Assembly: GCA_016780245.1 (NCBI GenBank)
Contig: JADHME010000008.1
Span: forward strand, 1 to 35,873
DNA length: 35,873 bases
Direction: 5' to 3'
From: Flavobacteriaceae bacterium
GTDB taxonomy: Bacteria; Bacteroidota; Bacteroidia; Flavobacteriales; Flavobacteriaceae
The position numbers and the translations under genes are program-made. Positions 7,186 through 14,938 of the stretch are shown here, in pieces. Within the stretch, counting starts at the first letter, position 1. Each line of letters opens with the position of its first letter. The notes below the pieces were generated by a model. That model saw nothing but the letters and a program-made list of their open reading frames with translations. It was not told the DNA's origin and did no database searches.

Positions 7186-8197
7186 TAGATCTATAATTAT
7201 ATAACATTAAAAAATAAAATTGTAAACCAACTATTATAGTAGACAATAATAAGTGTATAGGTTGACTGCTAAAAGGGAAATTGAAATAAAACATCACAAT
7301 ACCAGAAATAATTTGAATAATAATTAATGCATTCACAAAGTATATAATTATAGATTTCAATCTGATTTTATTTAATAAATAAAAAATGTAAGAATTTAAG
7401 ATAATTATAATCCATGAAAAGCTTCTGTGTGTATAAAAAATACTAGGAATATCTTCAAACCATTTTTCCTTTTGAGTGTAGTTGTAAAGTTCCATCTTAA
7501 TATCAACAAACTTTCTTACTTCAGTTCCTATTATAACTTGTCCTAACAAAATGATTATTGATACAATAATTAAAGGAGATATATTTCTTGGTAAATCAAT
7601 AAGTGTTGATTTATTACTAACAATTGATAGAATTGAAAATAAAATAAATAAAAGTATTATAGCCATAATCATATGAATTGAAATTGTATTAGCAGACAGG
7701 TTGCTGTCTACAACTATTTTACCAAGCCATGCCTGAAATAAAATAGCAACAAGAGATAAAAATGCAAGAAATGTGATTAAGAATTTCTTGTTAATATATT
7801 TTAATGAGCTTATAAATAGAATTAAGACTGAAATTCCAGCAATTGCACCAATAAGTCTATTTATGTATTCAATCCATGTATGATAAACGTTAAATTTAGC
7901 ATAATCATGTTTAGTATATTTTTCCCAATTATCAATGTTTAGAATATCAACTGACCTAAAATCATCTATTGCAAAAAATAATTCATCTTCAATAATAATT
8001 ATTTGATTTTTATTAAAATCAGAGTTAGGTTTCCAGTCTAATTGAGATCTTTCAGTTGGCGGTATTAAATATCCAAAGCATTTTGGCCAATCAGGACATC
8101 CCATTCCACTTCCAGTCATCCTTACAATTGCACCAGCTAGAATAACTAGATAAACAATTAATATCGAGGCTAGTGCTAGATTATATATTTTATTCAT
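7169..8197 (-). CDS. ctaA: Heme A synthase (CtaA/COX15 family)
   Basis: 342 residues with about eight hydrophobic membrane segments. It oxidises the C8 methyl of heme O to a formyl group to make heme A for cytochrome oxidase. The N-terminus carries the family signature GAIVRMTGSGMGCPDWPKC with the Cys pair C34/C40 of the first outer loop; the second Cys pair of some homologues is absent. Heme-ligand histidines are seen in VYHTWIEYINRLIGA, SIHMIMA, YTHRSFSW and QPIHLLLS. No other cytochrome-oxidase genes are adjacent. It overlaps cca by 8 bases and the next gene by 17 bases, indicating co-transcription. Confidence 0.93.
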   Translation of the reverse strand: MNKIYNLALASILIVYLVILAGAIVRMTGSGMGCPDWPKCFGYLIPPTERSQLDWKPNSDFNKNQIIIIEDELFFAIDDFRSVDILNIDNWEKYTKHDYAKFNVYHTWIEYINRLIGAIAGISVLILFISSLKYINKKFLITFLAFLSLVAILFQAWLGKIVVDSNLSANTISIHMIMAIILLFILFSILSIVSNKSTLIDLPRNISPLIIVSIIILLGQVIIGTEVRKFVDIKMELYNYTQKEKWFEDIPSIFYTHRSFSWIIIILNSYIFYLLNKIRLKSIIIYFVNALIIIQIISGIVMFYFNFPFSSQPIHLLLSTIIVGLQFYFLMLYNYRSNEVKI

Positions 8198-9629
8198 CCT
8201 TCAAGCCTAAAGATTTTCCTGTTTTGATCATAAGATCGTGAGCTTCTTTATAATCATTCTTAATATCTCCATCTAGAATGGCATTTTTAATTTTTTCTTT
8301 AATTAAGCCAATTTCTTTACGAGGTTTAATATTAAAATAAGCCATAATTATCTCACCTGTTATTGGTGGTTGGAAATTTCTGATACTATCTCTCTCTTCA
8401 ACATCTTTAATTTTCTGACGAACTATTTTAAAATTATTCTGATAGATTAACGACTTCTTCATGTTCTTTGTTGTTATATCAGCCTCACAAAGAGTTAGTA
8501 AATCATCAATGTCATCGCCAGCATCATATATAAGTCTTCTTACAGCAGAATCTGTTACAATATCTTCAGATATAATAATTGGTCTAGAGCTCATCATAAC
8601 TATTTTTTGAACATATTTTAATTTCTCATTTAATGGTAGACTTAGTCGTGTAAATATTTTCTTGACCATTTTGGAGCCAATAAATTCATGACCATGAAAT
8701 GTCCATCCATTTTTTTTACTAAATTTTTTTGTAGGAGCCTTACCAATATCATGTAAAAGTGCTGCCCATCTGAGCCATACATTTTCTGTATTTCTTGATA
8801 TATTATCAACGACTTCTAATGTATGATAAAAGTTGTCTTTATGAGTTTGTCCTTCAACCTCTTCAATTCCCTTAAGCTCTATTAACTCAGGCAAAACATG
8901 ATTTAAAAGATTTAATTTCTCAAGATTTTTGAATCCATTTGATGGCATATCAGACATTAAAATTTTATTGATCTCATCTGATATCCTTTCAGAAGACAAA
9001 ATTTCTAATCTATTTGAATTTTTTTTGATTGAATTTTGAGTATTCATATCAATATCAAAATTTAATTCACATGAGAATCTAATTGCTCTTAACATTCTAA
9101 GAGGATCATCTGAAAATGTCTTATCAGGATCTGTGGGGGTCTTAATAATACCTTTTTCTATATCATCAATACCTCCAAAAGTATCTATTAATTCTCCAAA
9201 ATAATTTTTATTTAATCTTATTGCAAGAGTATTGATTGTAAAGTCTCTCCTTAGCATATCATCCAAAAATGTTCCTTCTTCAATACTAGGCTTCCTACTA
9301 TCATTTGAATAAGATTCTTTCCTTGCACCAACAAACTCAATATTATAATTCTTGAACTTTATCATTGCAGTACCAAACCTTTTAAAAATATTAATTTTGG
9401 CAGGTGTTATATTTGGTCTAATTCTCTTATAAAAATTTTGAGCTAACTCTATACCTGAGCCAACACACATAACATCAATATCTTTTTTAACAGGTCTTCT
9501 GAGGCAAAGATCCCTAACATAGCCACCTACAACATATGAGTCAACTCCTAAATCATCAGCTGCCTCTGATATTTTTACAAAAATATCTTCTTTCAAATTT
9601 TTTTGGATAATTTCTTTATTAACTCTCAT
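8190..9629 (-). CDS. cca: CCA tRNA nucleotidyltransferase with HD domain
   Basis: 479 residues. Adds or repairs the 3' CCA of tRNAs. The polymerase-beta-type catalytic head has GGYVRD (35-40) and the metal-binding Asp pair D50/D52 in KKDIDV. RRDFTIN (127-133) and DPLRMLRAIRF are the family's nucleotide-binding and neck motifs. A metal-dependent HD phosphohydrolase domain follows (LLHDIGKAPTK, H293-D294, preceded by NFYHTLEVV and followed by FHGHEFIGSKM). Poly(A) polymerase is related, but this HD-containing layout is normal for Bacteroidota Cca. The ATG overlaps the tsaC stop by 4 bases. Confidence 0.93.
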   Translation of the reverse strand: MRVNKEIIQKNLKEDIFVKISEAADDLGVDSYVVGGYVRDLCLRRPVKKDIDVMCVGSGIELAQNFYKRIRPNITPAKINIFKRFGTAMIKFKNYNIEFVGARKESYSNDSRKPSIEEGTFLDDMLRRDFTINTLAIRLNKNYFGELIDTFGGIDDIEKGIIKTPTDPDKTFSDDPLRMLRAIRFSCELNFDIDMNTQNSIKKNSNRLEILSSERISDEINKILMSDMPSNGFKNLEKLNLLNHVLPELIELKGIEEVEGQTHKDNFYHTLEVVDNISRNTENVWLRWAALLHDIGKAPTKKFSKKNGWTFHGHEFIGSKMVKKIFTRLSLPLNEKLKYVQKIVMMSSRPIIISEDIVTDSAVRRLIYDAGDDIDDLLTLCEADITTKNMKKSLIYQNNFKIVRQKIKDVEERDSIRNFQPPITGEIIMAYFNIKPRKEIGLIKEKIKNAILDGDIKNDYKEAHDLMIKTGKSLGLKDE

Positions 9630-10177
9630 CTTAATTTAGTCATTAAGCCTTTTTCATCAATTTTTAATATTGTTGAGGCTGTATATGATTTTTTATCCTT
9701 CCCATAGTTAACTATATAGTCTACTTTACTCTTTATTTCTGAACTTATTTGATTAAATTCTAAAGGAATATCAATTCCTGATATGTTAGCAGAAGTAGAG
9801 ACTATTGGCCTGCCAAATTTATTTAAAAGCTCTAAGCAAAAATTATCATTTGGAACTCTAAAACCTATTGAATTATTATTTGATACATACTTTGAAATTT
9901 TAACCGGATTATTAAAAATAAATGTGGTAGGAGATCTTTTAGATATTGATTTCAATTTTTTTAGGTTCAAGATTTCTACATATTCATCAACCATTTCAAA
10001 GCTAGAAGCAAGACATATTAATGGTTTTGAATGATCTCTTCTTTTGACTTCATATATTTTTTTTACTGCAGTATCGCAACAAGCATCACATCCAATACCC
10101 CATATTGTATCTGTTGGATATAAAATAACTCCACTAGATTTCAATACATCTACTGCATTTGTAATTTCATTATTCAA
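9626..10177 (-). CDS. tsaC: L-threonylcarbamoyladenylate synthase (TsaC/YrdC/Sua5 type)
   Basis: 183 residues. Makes threonylcarbamoyl-AMP from threonine, bicarbonate and ATP for the t6A37 modification of ANN-decoding tRNAs. Signature motifs are VILYPTDTIWGIGCDA, KRRDHSKPLI (the KR...KP substrate loop), SPTTFIF, IGFRVPND and PIVSTSANISG. It is the short YrdC-only form without a Sua5 C-terminal domain. The start is a TTG at 10177: no ATG lies in frame, and the resulting N-terminus (MNNEITNAVDVLKSSG) has the family's usual length. It is the first gene of the overlapping set ending in uvrB, divergent from ruvX. Confidence 0.92.
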   Translation of the reverse strand: MNNEITNAVDVLKSSGVILYPTDTIWGIGCDACCDTAVKKIYEVKRRDHSKPLICLASSFEMVDEYVEILNLKKLKSISKRSPTTFIFNNPVKISKYVSNNNSIGFRVPNDNFCLELLNKFGRPIVSTSANISGIDIPLEFNQISSEIKSKVDYIVNYGKDKKSYTASTILKIDEKGLMTKLR

Positions 10178-10187
10178 TTTTTGATAA

Positions 10188-10201
10188 TTTTACACGTAAA
10201 A
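10188..10201. repeat. Short inverted repeat between tsaC and ruvX
   Basis: TTTTAC, 2 bases, GTAAAA: 6-bp arms in the divergent intergenic region, 11 bases upstream of the tsaC start. It could be an operator; there is no further support. Confidence 0.2.
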
Positions 10202-10255
10202 ATATGTAATTTAATTCTAAAGACACTTAATAAAAAAAATCAAAAAGTTAGAATC

Positions 10256-10687
10256 TTGTTAAATAAACAACTAAGTAAATATCTTGGAATTGACTTTGGA
10301 ATAAAGAAATCTGGTGTTTCTATATCTGATTCAAATAAACTTATCTCTTTTCCATTAGAAACAATAGAAACAAAAAATCTACTAGATTATATTAAACAAA
10401 TATCTATTGATGAAAATATTGAAATAGTTGTAATTGGTAAACCATTAAAGCTAAATAATGAGATTCATGATCTTGAAGAAGAGATTGTAAAATTCATTAA
10501 ATCTTTAAAAAATAATCTTCCAAATATTCAAGTTGAGAGGATTGATGAAAGGTTTACATCAAAGATTTCTAAACAAATTATTATTAAATCTGGAGTAGGT
10601 AAAAAAAAAAGAAGAGATAAATTAATAATAGATAAAATAAGTGCATCTTTGATTTTAGAATCATATTTAATTCAAAAGAATAAATGA
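10256..10687 (+). CDS. ruvX: RuvX/YqgF family (putative pre-16S rRNA nuclease / Holliday junction resolvase-like)
   Basis: 143 residues from the TTG at 10256, close to the family's usual 135-140. The RNase H-like fold is shown by YLGIDFGIKKSGVSISD (first catalytic Asp), IEIVVIGKPLKLNNEI, RIDERFTSK and IDKISASLILESYL. In E. coli the homologue is linked to 16S rRNA 5' processing; the resolvase name is historical. No ATG exists in frame. The frame extends up to another TTG at 10181, but that would add 25 residues without family similarity and lie almost against the tsaC start. Its TGA stop overlaps the def ATG (ATGA), so the two are co-translated. Confidence 0.85.
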   Translation: MLNKQLSKYLGIDFGIKKSGVSISDSNKLISFPLETIETKNLLDYIKQISIDENIEIVVIGKPLKLNNEIHDLEEEIVKFIKSLKNNLPNIQVERIDERFTSKISKQIIIKSGVGKKKRRDKLIIDKISASLILESYLIQKNK

Positions 10688-11256
10688 TAAGACCTATTGT
10701 TGCATATGGTGATCCAATTTTAAATTTAAAAGTTGAAAAAATAAAATATAGTGAATCAAACAGTATTGATTCTCTTGTTAATGATCTATGGGATACTATG
10801 TATAATGCAAATGGTGTAGGGATTGCCGCTCCTCAAATTGGAGTCTCAAAATCAATCTTTGTTGCAGATTTTTCTTTTTTTGAAGACGAGGATAATTTTA
10901 ACAAAGATGAACTTATAAATATTAAGCAGGTATTTATTAACCCAAAAATTATAAAAGAATCTGGTGATGATTTTACTTATTCTGAGGGCTGTCTAAGTAT
11001 ACCCAACATCTCAGAAGAGATAATTAGAAAAGAAAAGATCAAGATTAACTTTTTAAATGAACAATTTCAACCTAAACAGATGAACTGTTCTGGAATAATT
11101 GCAAGGGTCATTCAGCATGAATATGATCATTTACAAGGAGTACTTTTTACTGATAGAATTTCAAAGGATGCAAGGATTTCAATAGATAGTGAATTAAAAA
11201 ACATATCTACTGGAAAAGTTGAGTCAAAGTATGAAATGAGTTTTTATAAAAACTAG
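10684..11256 (+). CDS. def: Peptide deformylase
   Basis: 190 residues. Removes the formyl group from the N-terminal Met of new proteins, using a bound metal ion (usually Fe2+). All three motifs are intact: GVGIAAPQIG (44-53), EGCLSIP (101-107, metal ligand C103) and HEYDH (145-149, ligands H145 and H149, catalytic E146). There is a modest insertion around residues 62-80 (FSFFEDEDNFNKDEL), as seen in Bacteroidota forms. It overlaps ruvX by 4 bases. Its stop shares a CTAG palindrome with the stop of the convergent DUF349 gene, so no terminator fits between them. Confidence 0.95.
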   Translation: MIRPIVAYGDPILNLKVEKIKYSESNSIDSLVNDLWDTMYNANGVGIAAPQIGVSKSIFVADFSFFEDEDNFNKDELINIKQVFINPKIIKESGDDFTYSEGCLSIPNISEEIIRKEKIKINFLNEQFQPKQMNCSGIIARVIQHEYDHLQGVLFTDRISKDARISIDSELKNISTGKVESKYEMSFYKN

Positions 11257-13190
11257 CTATTTTTCTCAATTTTATTTAGTCGTTTTCTCCAAAACTCAAT
11301 TTTATTGTTTATCGTATTAATTTTGTTTGAAACATTTTTAAAAAGAGGATTATCACTACTTGAATTAGAGAAGAATTCCAGATTATTTTGAAACTGATTT
11401 GATTCATCTTCAAGTTCAGAAATTTTTCTTTTAATGAATTGAAGTTTCTTATTCATTTCATCGGAATTATTCTTTAATAATTCTAGTTCTAACTCAAAAC
11501 TAAGATTATTCTTTTCATCATTTTTTAGATCAAGTGATTTTAAGATTGAGTTAATTTTCTTATTAAGGTTATTATTTAAATTGTTATTAGAATTAAGATT
11601 AACAGAATCCAAACTATTCCATTCAGAAATAATTGACTTAAAGAACTCATCTACATCACCTAATGAATACTTTTTCTTAGAAAACTTAAGTTTATCAATA
11701 AATTTTGTTTTATTATCATAAGTTTTCTGTTCTTCTTGGCTTAAGTTTATTGCACCAGACTTAAGAATATCATAGAATCTATTGATTAAAGGACGAAATT
11801 CATCCCATAGTGAATTCGAAATTTTTCTTGGCAAATAACCAATTTTTTTCCACTCCTCTTGAATTGCTTTTACTCTACTTGAATTTTCAGCAATTTTATT
11901 CTCCTCAATAATTTTTTGAACCTCCATTATTAATAATTTCTTCATCTCAATACTCTTCATGAGTTCCTTTTTTTGGTTTTTATAAAAATTATTTTTGCTC
12001 GAATTAAATTCTTTTGTAACTACTCTGAAATCATTCCAACATTTTTTATTCTTATTTCTCTGAAGGTTTTTAATGCTTTGAAATTCATTTTTTAGTTTAT
12101 CAAATTCTTTAATTTTATTTTGCCAATCTGAATGTAAATTCGGAACAGACTTAACTAAATCTCTCATCCTAAAAATAACATCTTCCTTTTTCTTATAGTT
12201 TTCTTGTTGAATATTTGAGATTTCTTTTTGAAAATTTTGTCTTTTCGAGTGTATTTTCTGAGAAGCTTCCTGGAACCTTTTCCATAAATCATCACTATGT
12301 TCCCTTGATACAGGACCAAGTTCATTCTTCCAAAGTCTGTGAAGATCATTTAAATCTCTGGAAGCTTTAACAATATCATCAATTTTATCAAGTTGTTCAG
12401 CCCTTTCAATAATTTTTACTTTCTCTTCATGATTGTGCTTAAAGTCAAGTTCTCTAAGATCTCTATTAAGATGAAGAAAATCATAAAATTTACTTACGTG
12501 GTGTCTGTAGGTTTCCCAAATATTGTTTCTTTCAGTAATTGGAACTTGTCCAGTGTTATGCCATTCCTCTTTAAGTACTTTAAATTTTGAATATAGTTTA
12601 TTAGGATTCTCATCAACAATAATAAGATTTTTAATCTTTTCAATTAGCTCTTGTCTTTTCTCTAAATTTTCTTTTTGATTTGAACTTAGATCTTTGAAAT
12701 ATCTTTTCTTTTTAAATGTGTAAGTTTTTAAAGTTTGAAAAAATAAAGATTTAGATTTTTTAAATTCATCTGTATCAGATTCAGATGATTTTAAAGCTGA
12801 ATTGATTTTTGATCTTAATTCTTCAATATCTTTTCTTTGGTTGAACCAACCATCAGATTCAATCTTTTCAATAAAATCAGAAACAAGCTTATCTAAACCA
12901 GATATTTTTGTTTTAGGTTTAGAATCTTTTTTTGAAGATTTTTTTTCTGATTTATTCGATGTGACCTTTTGATCACCATACTGCTTCACCCATTCCTTGT
13001 ATGCCTTAGTCCTTTTATCTTTAGGCATCTCAGGAATTTCATTGGAATCTGAAGCTTTTTGACCATATTTTTTTACCCATTCTTTATATGCCTTGGTCCT
13101 TTTATCTTTAGGCATTTCAGGAACTGTTTTATTAACTAGATTTTCAGAATCCGATGAAGACTTTTTTGATATTGAATCTGAGTCTTTCAT
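11253..13190 (-). CDS. DUF349 repeat protein with charged coiled-coil regions
   Basis: 645 residues, very rich in Lys, Glu, Ser and Asn. After a Ser/Lys-rich N-terminus come several DUF349-type helical repeats, recognisable by repeated W-x3/4-R/G-type blocks: EEWHNTGQVP..NNIWETYRHHVSKFYDFL, RLWKNELGPVSREHSDDLWKRFQEA, and EEWKKIGYLPRKISNSLWDEFRPLINRFYD. The C-terminal about 100 residues are predicted coiled coil. The molecular function of DUF349 proteins is not established to my knowledge. No signal peptide or membrane segment, so probably cytoplasmic. Residues 24-43 and 53-72 are a near-identical tandem repeat (see separate entry). It is the last gene of the long minus-strand run, 42 bases after aroE. 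Confidence 0.85.
   Translation of the reverse strand: MKDSDSISKKSSSDSENLVNKTVPEMPKDKRTKAYKEWVKKYGQKASDSNEIPEMPKDKRTKAYKEWVKQYGDQKVTSNKSEKKSSKKDSKPKTKISGLDKLVSDFIEKIESDGWFNQRKDIEELRSKINSALKSSESDTDEFKKSKSLFFQTLKTYTFKKKRYFKDLSSNQKENLEKRQELIEKIKNLIIVDENPNKLYSKFKVLKEEWHNTGQVPITERNNIWETYRHHVSKFYDFLHLNRDLRELDFKHNHEEKVKIIERAEQLDKIDDIVKASRDLNDLHRLWKNELGPVSREHSDDLWKRFQEASQKIHSKRQNFQKEISNIQQENYKKKEDVIFRMRDLVKSVPNLHSDWQNKIKEFDKLKNEFQSIKNLQRNKNKKCWNDFRVVTKEFNSSKNNFYKNQKKELMKSIEMKKLLIMEVQKIIEENKIAENSSRVKAIQEEWKKIGYLPRKISNSLWDEFRPLINRFYDILKSGAINLSQEEQKTYDNKTKFIDKLKFSKKKYSLGDVDEFFKSIISEWNSLDSVNLNSNNNLNNNLNKKINSILKSLDLKNDEKNNLSFELELELLKNNSDEMNKKLQFIKRKISELEDESNQFQNNLEFFSNSSSDNPLFKNVSNKINTINNKIEFWRKRLNKIEKNS
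12975..13121 (-). repeat. Tandem 20-residue repeat (period 29) in the DUF349 protein N-terminus
   Basis: Copy 1 is at 13121-13062 (residues 24-43) and copy 2 at 13034-12975 (residues 53-72). Both read PEMPKDKRTKAYKEWV followed by KKYG or KQYG. They differ at 8 of 60 bases, in seven codons, of which six are synonymous; the only amino-acid change is K to Q. The linker between copies is Ser/Asp/Asn-rich and presumably flexible. Confidence 0.9.
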
Positions 13191-13232
13191 TTTTAGCTAT
13201 TAAACAATAAATGTAACAAAAAAAATGTAAAC

Positions 13233-13982
13233 CTATTTTATTGATTTTTCCCAAAGATTCCATGACTCATCTGCTTGAAATTTTAACATTTGGTATCCAT
13301 TAATTGTCCTACATCCAATTTTTTTTCCTTTTTTTATAAAAAGAGTTTCTGCAGGATTATATACTAAGTCAAAAAATATACTTCTATCATTTACTAAATT
13401 GTAAGGTAAATCAGGAGAATAATTAATATTAGGAAAAGTTCCAACTGGAGTGCAGTTTACAATCAGAACACTGTTACTTAATACGCCTTTGTTTATATCG
13501 TTGTAGGATAAATAATTGTTTTTATTCTGTCTTGATACAATTTTATAGGATAGATTATTTTTTTTACAGAAATATTCTACTGTCTTAGAAGCACCTCCTG
13601 ACCCAAGAATAAGAACGCTATCGAAATTATCTAAACTATTAATTTCCAAGGTTTTTTTGAAACCTATAATATCAGTATTATATCCTATTTTTTTTTTATT
13701 CTCAAAACATATTGTGTTTACTGATCCAATTTCATGAGCTAGATTATCAACTTCATCTAGATAGTCAATAATATCCTCTTTATAGGGTATAGTTACATTT
13801 AAGCCAAAAAGATTTTTTTGGTCAAAAATAAAATTAACTTCCTCTATTGACTTAATATCAAAGTTTATATACTCACAATTTGAGAGTTTTTCAATAGAAT
13901 TAAATTTATCAGTAAAGTAGTTTCTTGAAAAGGAATAATCAATGTTCCTGCCTATCAAACCAAATTGTTTTATTTCTTTCAA
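13233..13982 (-). CDS. aroE: Shikimate dehydrogenase
   Basis: 249 residues. Reduces 3-dehydroshikimate to shikimate with NADPH in the chorismate pathway. Substrate-side motifs are FGLIGRNIDYSFSR (the family's Ser-x-Ser shikimate-binding region), GLNVTIPYKEDI with catalytic K68, GSVNTI and YNTDIIGF with D104. The nucleotide-binding glycine loop is LILGSGGASK (126-133), followed by VNCTPVGTFPN and the C-terminal INGYQMLKFQADESWNLW. It is slightly shorter than the E. coli enzyme (272). The start codon is TTG at 13982, which overlaps the stop of the DUF368 gene as TTGA; no ATG is available in frame and the N-terminus is of family length. Confidence 0.94.
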   Translation of the reverse strand: MKEIKQFGLIGRNIDYSFSRNYFTDKFNSIEKLSNCEYINFDIKSIEEVNFIFDQKNLFGLNVTIPYKEDIIDYLDEVDNLAHEIGSVNTICFENKKKIGYNTDIIGFKKTLEINSLDNFDSVLILGSGGASKTVEYFCKKNNLSYKIVSRQNKNNYLSYNDINKGVLSNSVLIVNCTPVGTFPNINYSPDLPYNLVNDRSIFFDLVYNPAETLFIKKGKKIGCRTINGYQMLKFQADESWNLWEKSIK

Positions 13983-14917
13983 TGTTTGTTTGCAAATCTT
14001 TCCAATAAAACTACAAACAAAATACCAATAAAAATATAAAATAGTGTTAGCCAGGTTTCTCCTATTGAAAAATCAGGAAAAAATAAAGAAATTTTACCAT
14101 CTATTGCCTCAGTTTTCCATGGCCAAACTCCTCTAAGGGATCCTGCAATAAATCCAACAATAATTGATATTGTTATAGACTTAAATCTTTGAAGAAGAGT
14201 ACTTAAGATATTAGATAAAAAAATTAAACCACAAACCGATCCAATTGTAAAAAAAAGGATAACCTTTAATAAATAAACCCTTTCAGGATCATAAATAAAA
14301 TCAAAGTTAAATGTGAATATATCACTTAAAGTAAAGTATAATGCATTTACTGAGTCGACCATTATCAAAGTATAACTTCCCATTAGCAGAAGAAGATATG
14401 AGCCAGAAAGACCTGGTAAAATCATTCCTGATATTGCAATCATTCCTGAAATAAAAATTATAAGATTTGAATTTGTTATCTCAAAATTGTCAGCAAAACT
14501 AATTATAAGGCCTATTAACAAACCAACTAAGATCCCGACAGATGTTTTAATATTTAGTTTTTCTAGCTGATAGTAAATCACGTAAAATGAGCCAACAATC
14601 ATACCAAAAAAAAGTCCAAACACATATAGCTCGTAAGCTTCTATTAGTCTATCTAGTATAAGTGAAACACTAAAAAAACTTGCAATTAAACCTGAAAAAA
14701 CAATCGTAAGAAATTTACCGTTAATCTCTTTATAAAAATCCTTAAATCCATTATTAAATAAAATTTTAAAAGATTTAAAATTTATTTTTTTAATGGAATT
14801 TATAAGGTCTTCATAAATACCTGTAATGAAAGCAACTGTACCACCTGAAACTCCAGGAATTTTGTTTACTGCACCCATTGCAAGTCCTTTGAGAAAAAGA
14901 AATATATATTTTTTCAT
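13979..14917 (-). CDS. DUF368 family polyprenyl-phosphate transporter (PopT-like)
   Basis: 312 residues with about eight to nine membrane segments. The family signature GLAMGAVNKIPGVSGGTVAFITG is at the N-terminus and a second similar block, SGMILPGLSGSYLLLLMG, in the middle: an internal duplication typical of DUF368. Recent work on this family assigned it to recycling of undecaprenyl phosphate across the cytoplasmic membrane, needed for peptidoglycan and O-antigen building; I infer the same role here. It overlaps aroE by 4 bases and follows the TPR gene by 21 bases, in a neighbourhood that also contains the OstA/LptA-like gene. Confidence 0.9.
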   Translation of the reverse strand: MKKYIFLFLKGLAMGAVNKIPGVSGGTVAFITGIYEDLINSIKKINFKSFKILFNNGFKDFYKEINGKFLTIVFSGLIASFFSVSLILDRLIEAYELYVFGLFFGMIVGSFYVIYYQLEKLNIKTSVGILVGLLIGLIISFADNFEITNSNLIIFISGMIAISGMILPGLSGSYLLLLMGSYTLIMVDSVNALYFTLSDIFTFNFDFIYDPERVYLLKVILFFTIGSVCGLIFLSNILSTLLQRFKSITISIIVGFIAGSLRGVWPWKTEAIDGKISLFFPDFSIGETWLTLFYIFIGILFVVLLERFANKH

Positions 14918-14938
14918 TGCAAGTTAATATAAGAAAAA

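Noticed and set aside
9783-10034. Plus-strand open frame opposite tsaC
   Set aside because: Antisense shadow of a conserved gene.
10181-10256. Frameshift or broken start of ruvX
   Set aside because: The coding frame from the TTG at 10256 gives a complete family-length protein, so no break is needed; a sequencing error cannot be fully excluded.
12164-12590. Open frames inside the DUF349 gene (minus 12164-12349, plus 12393-12590)
   Set aside because: Low-complexity shadows of a Lys/Glu-rich gene.
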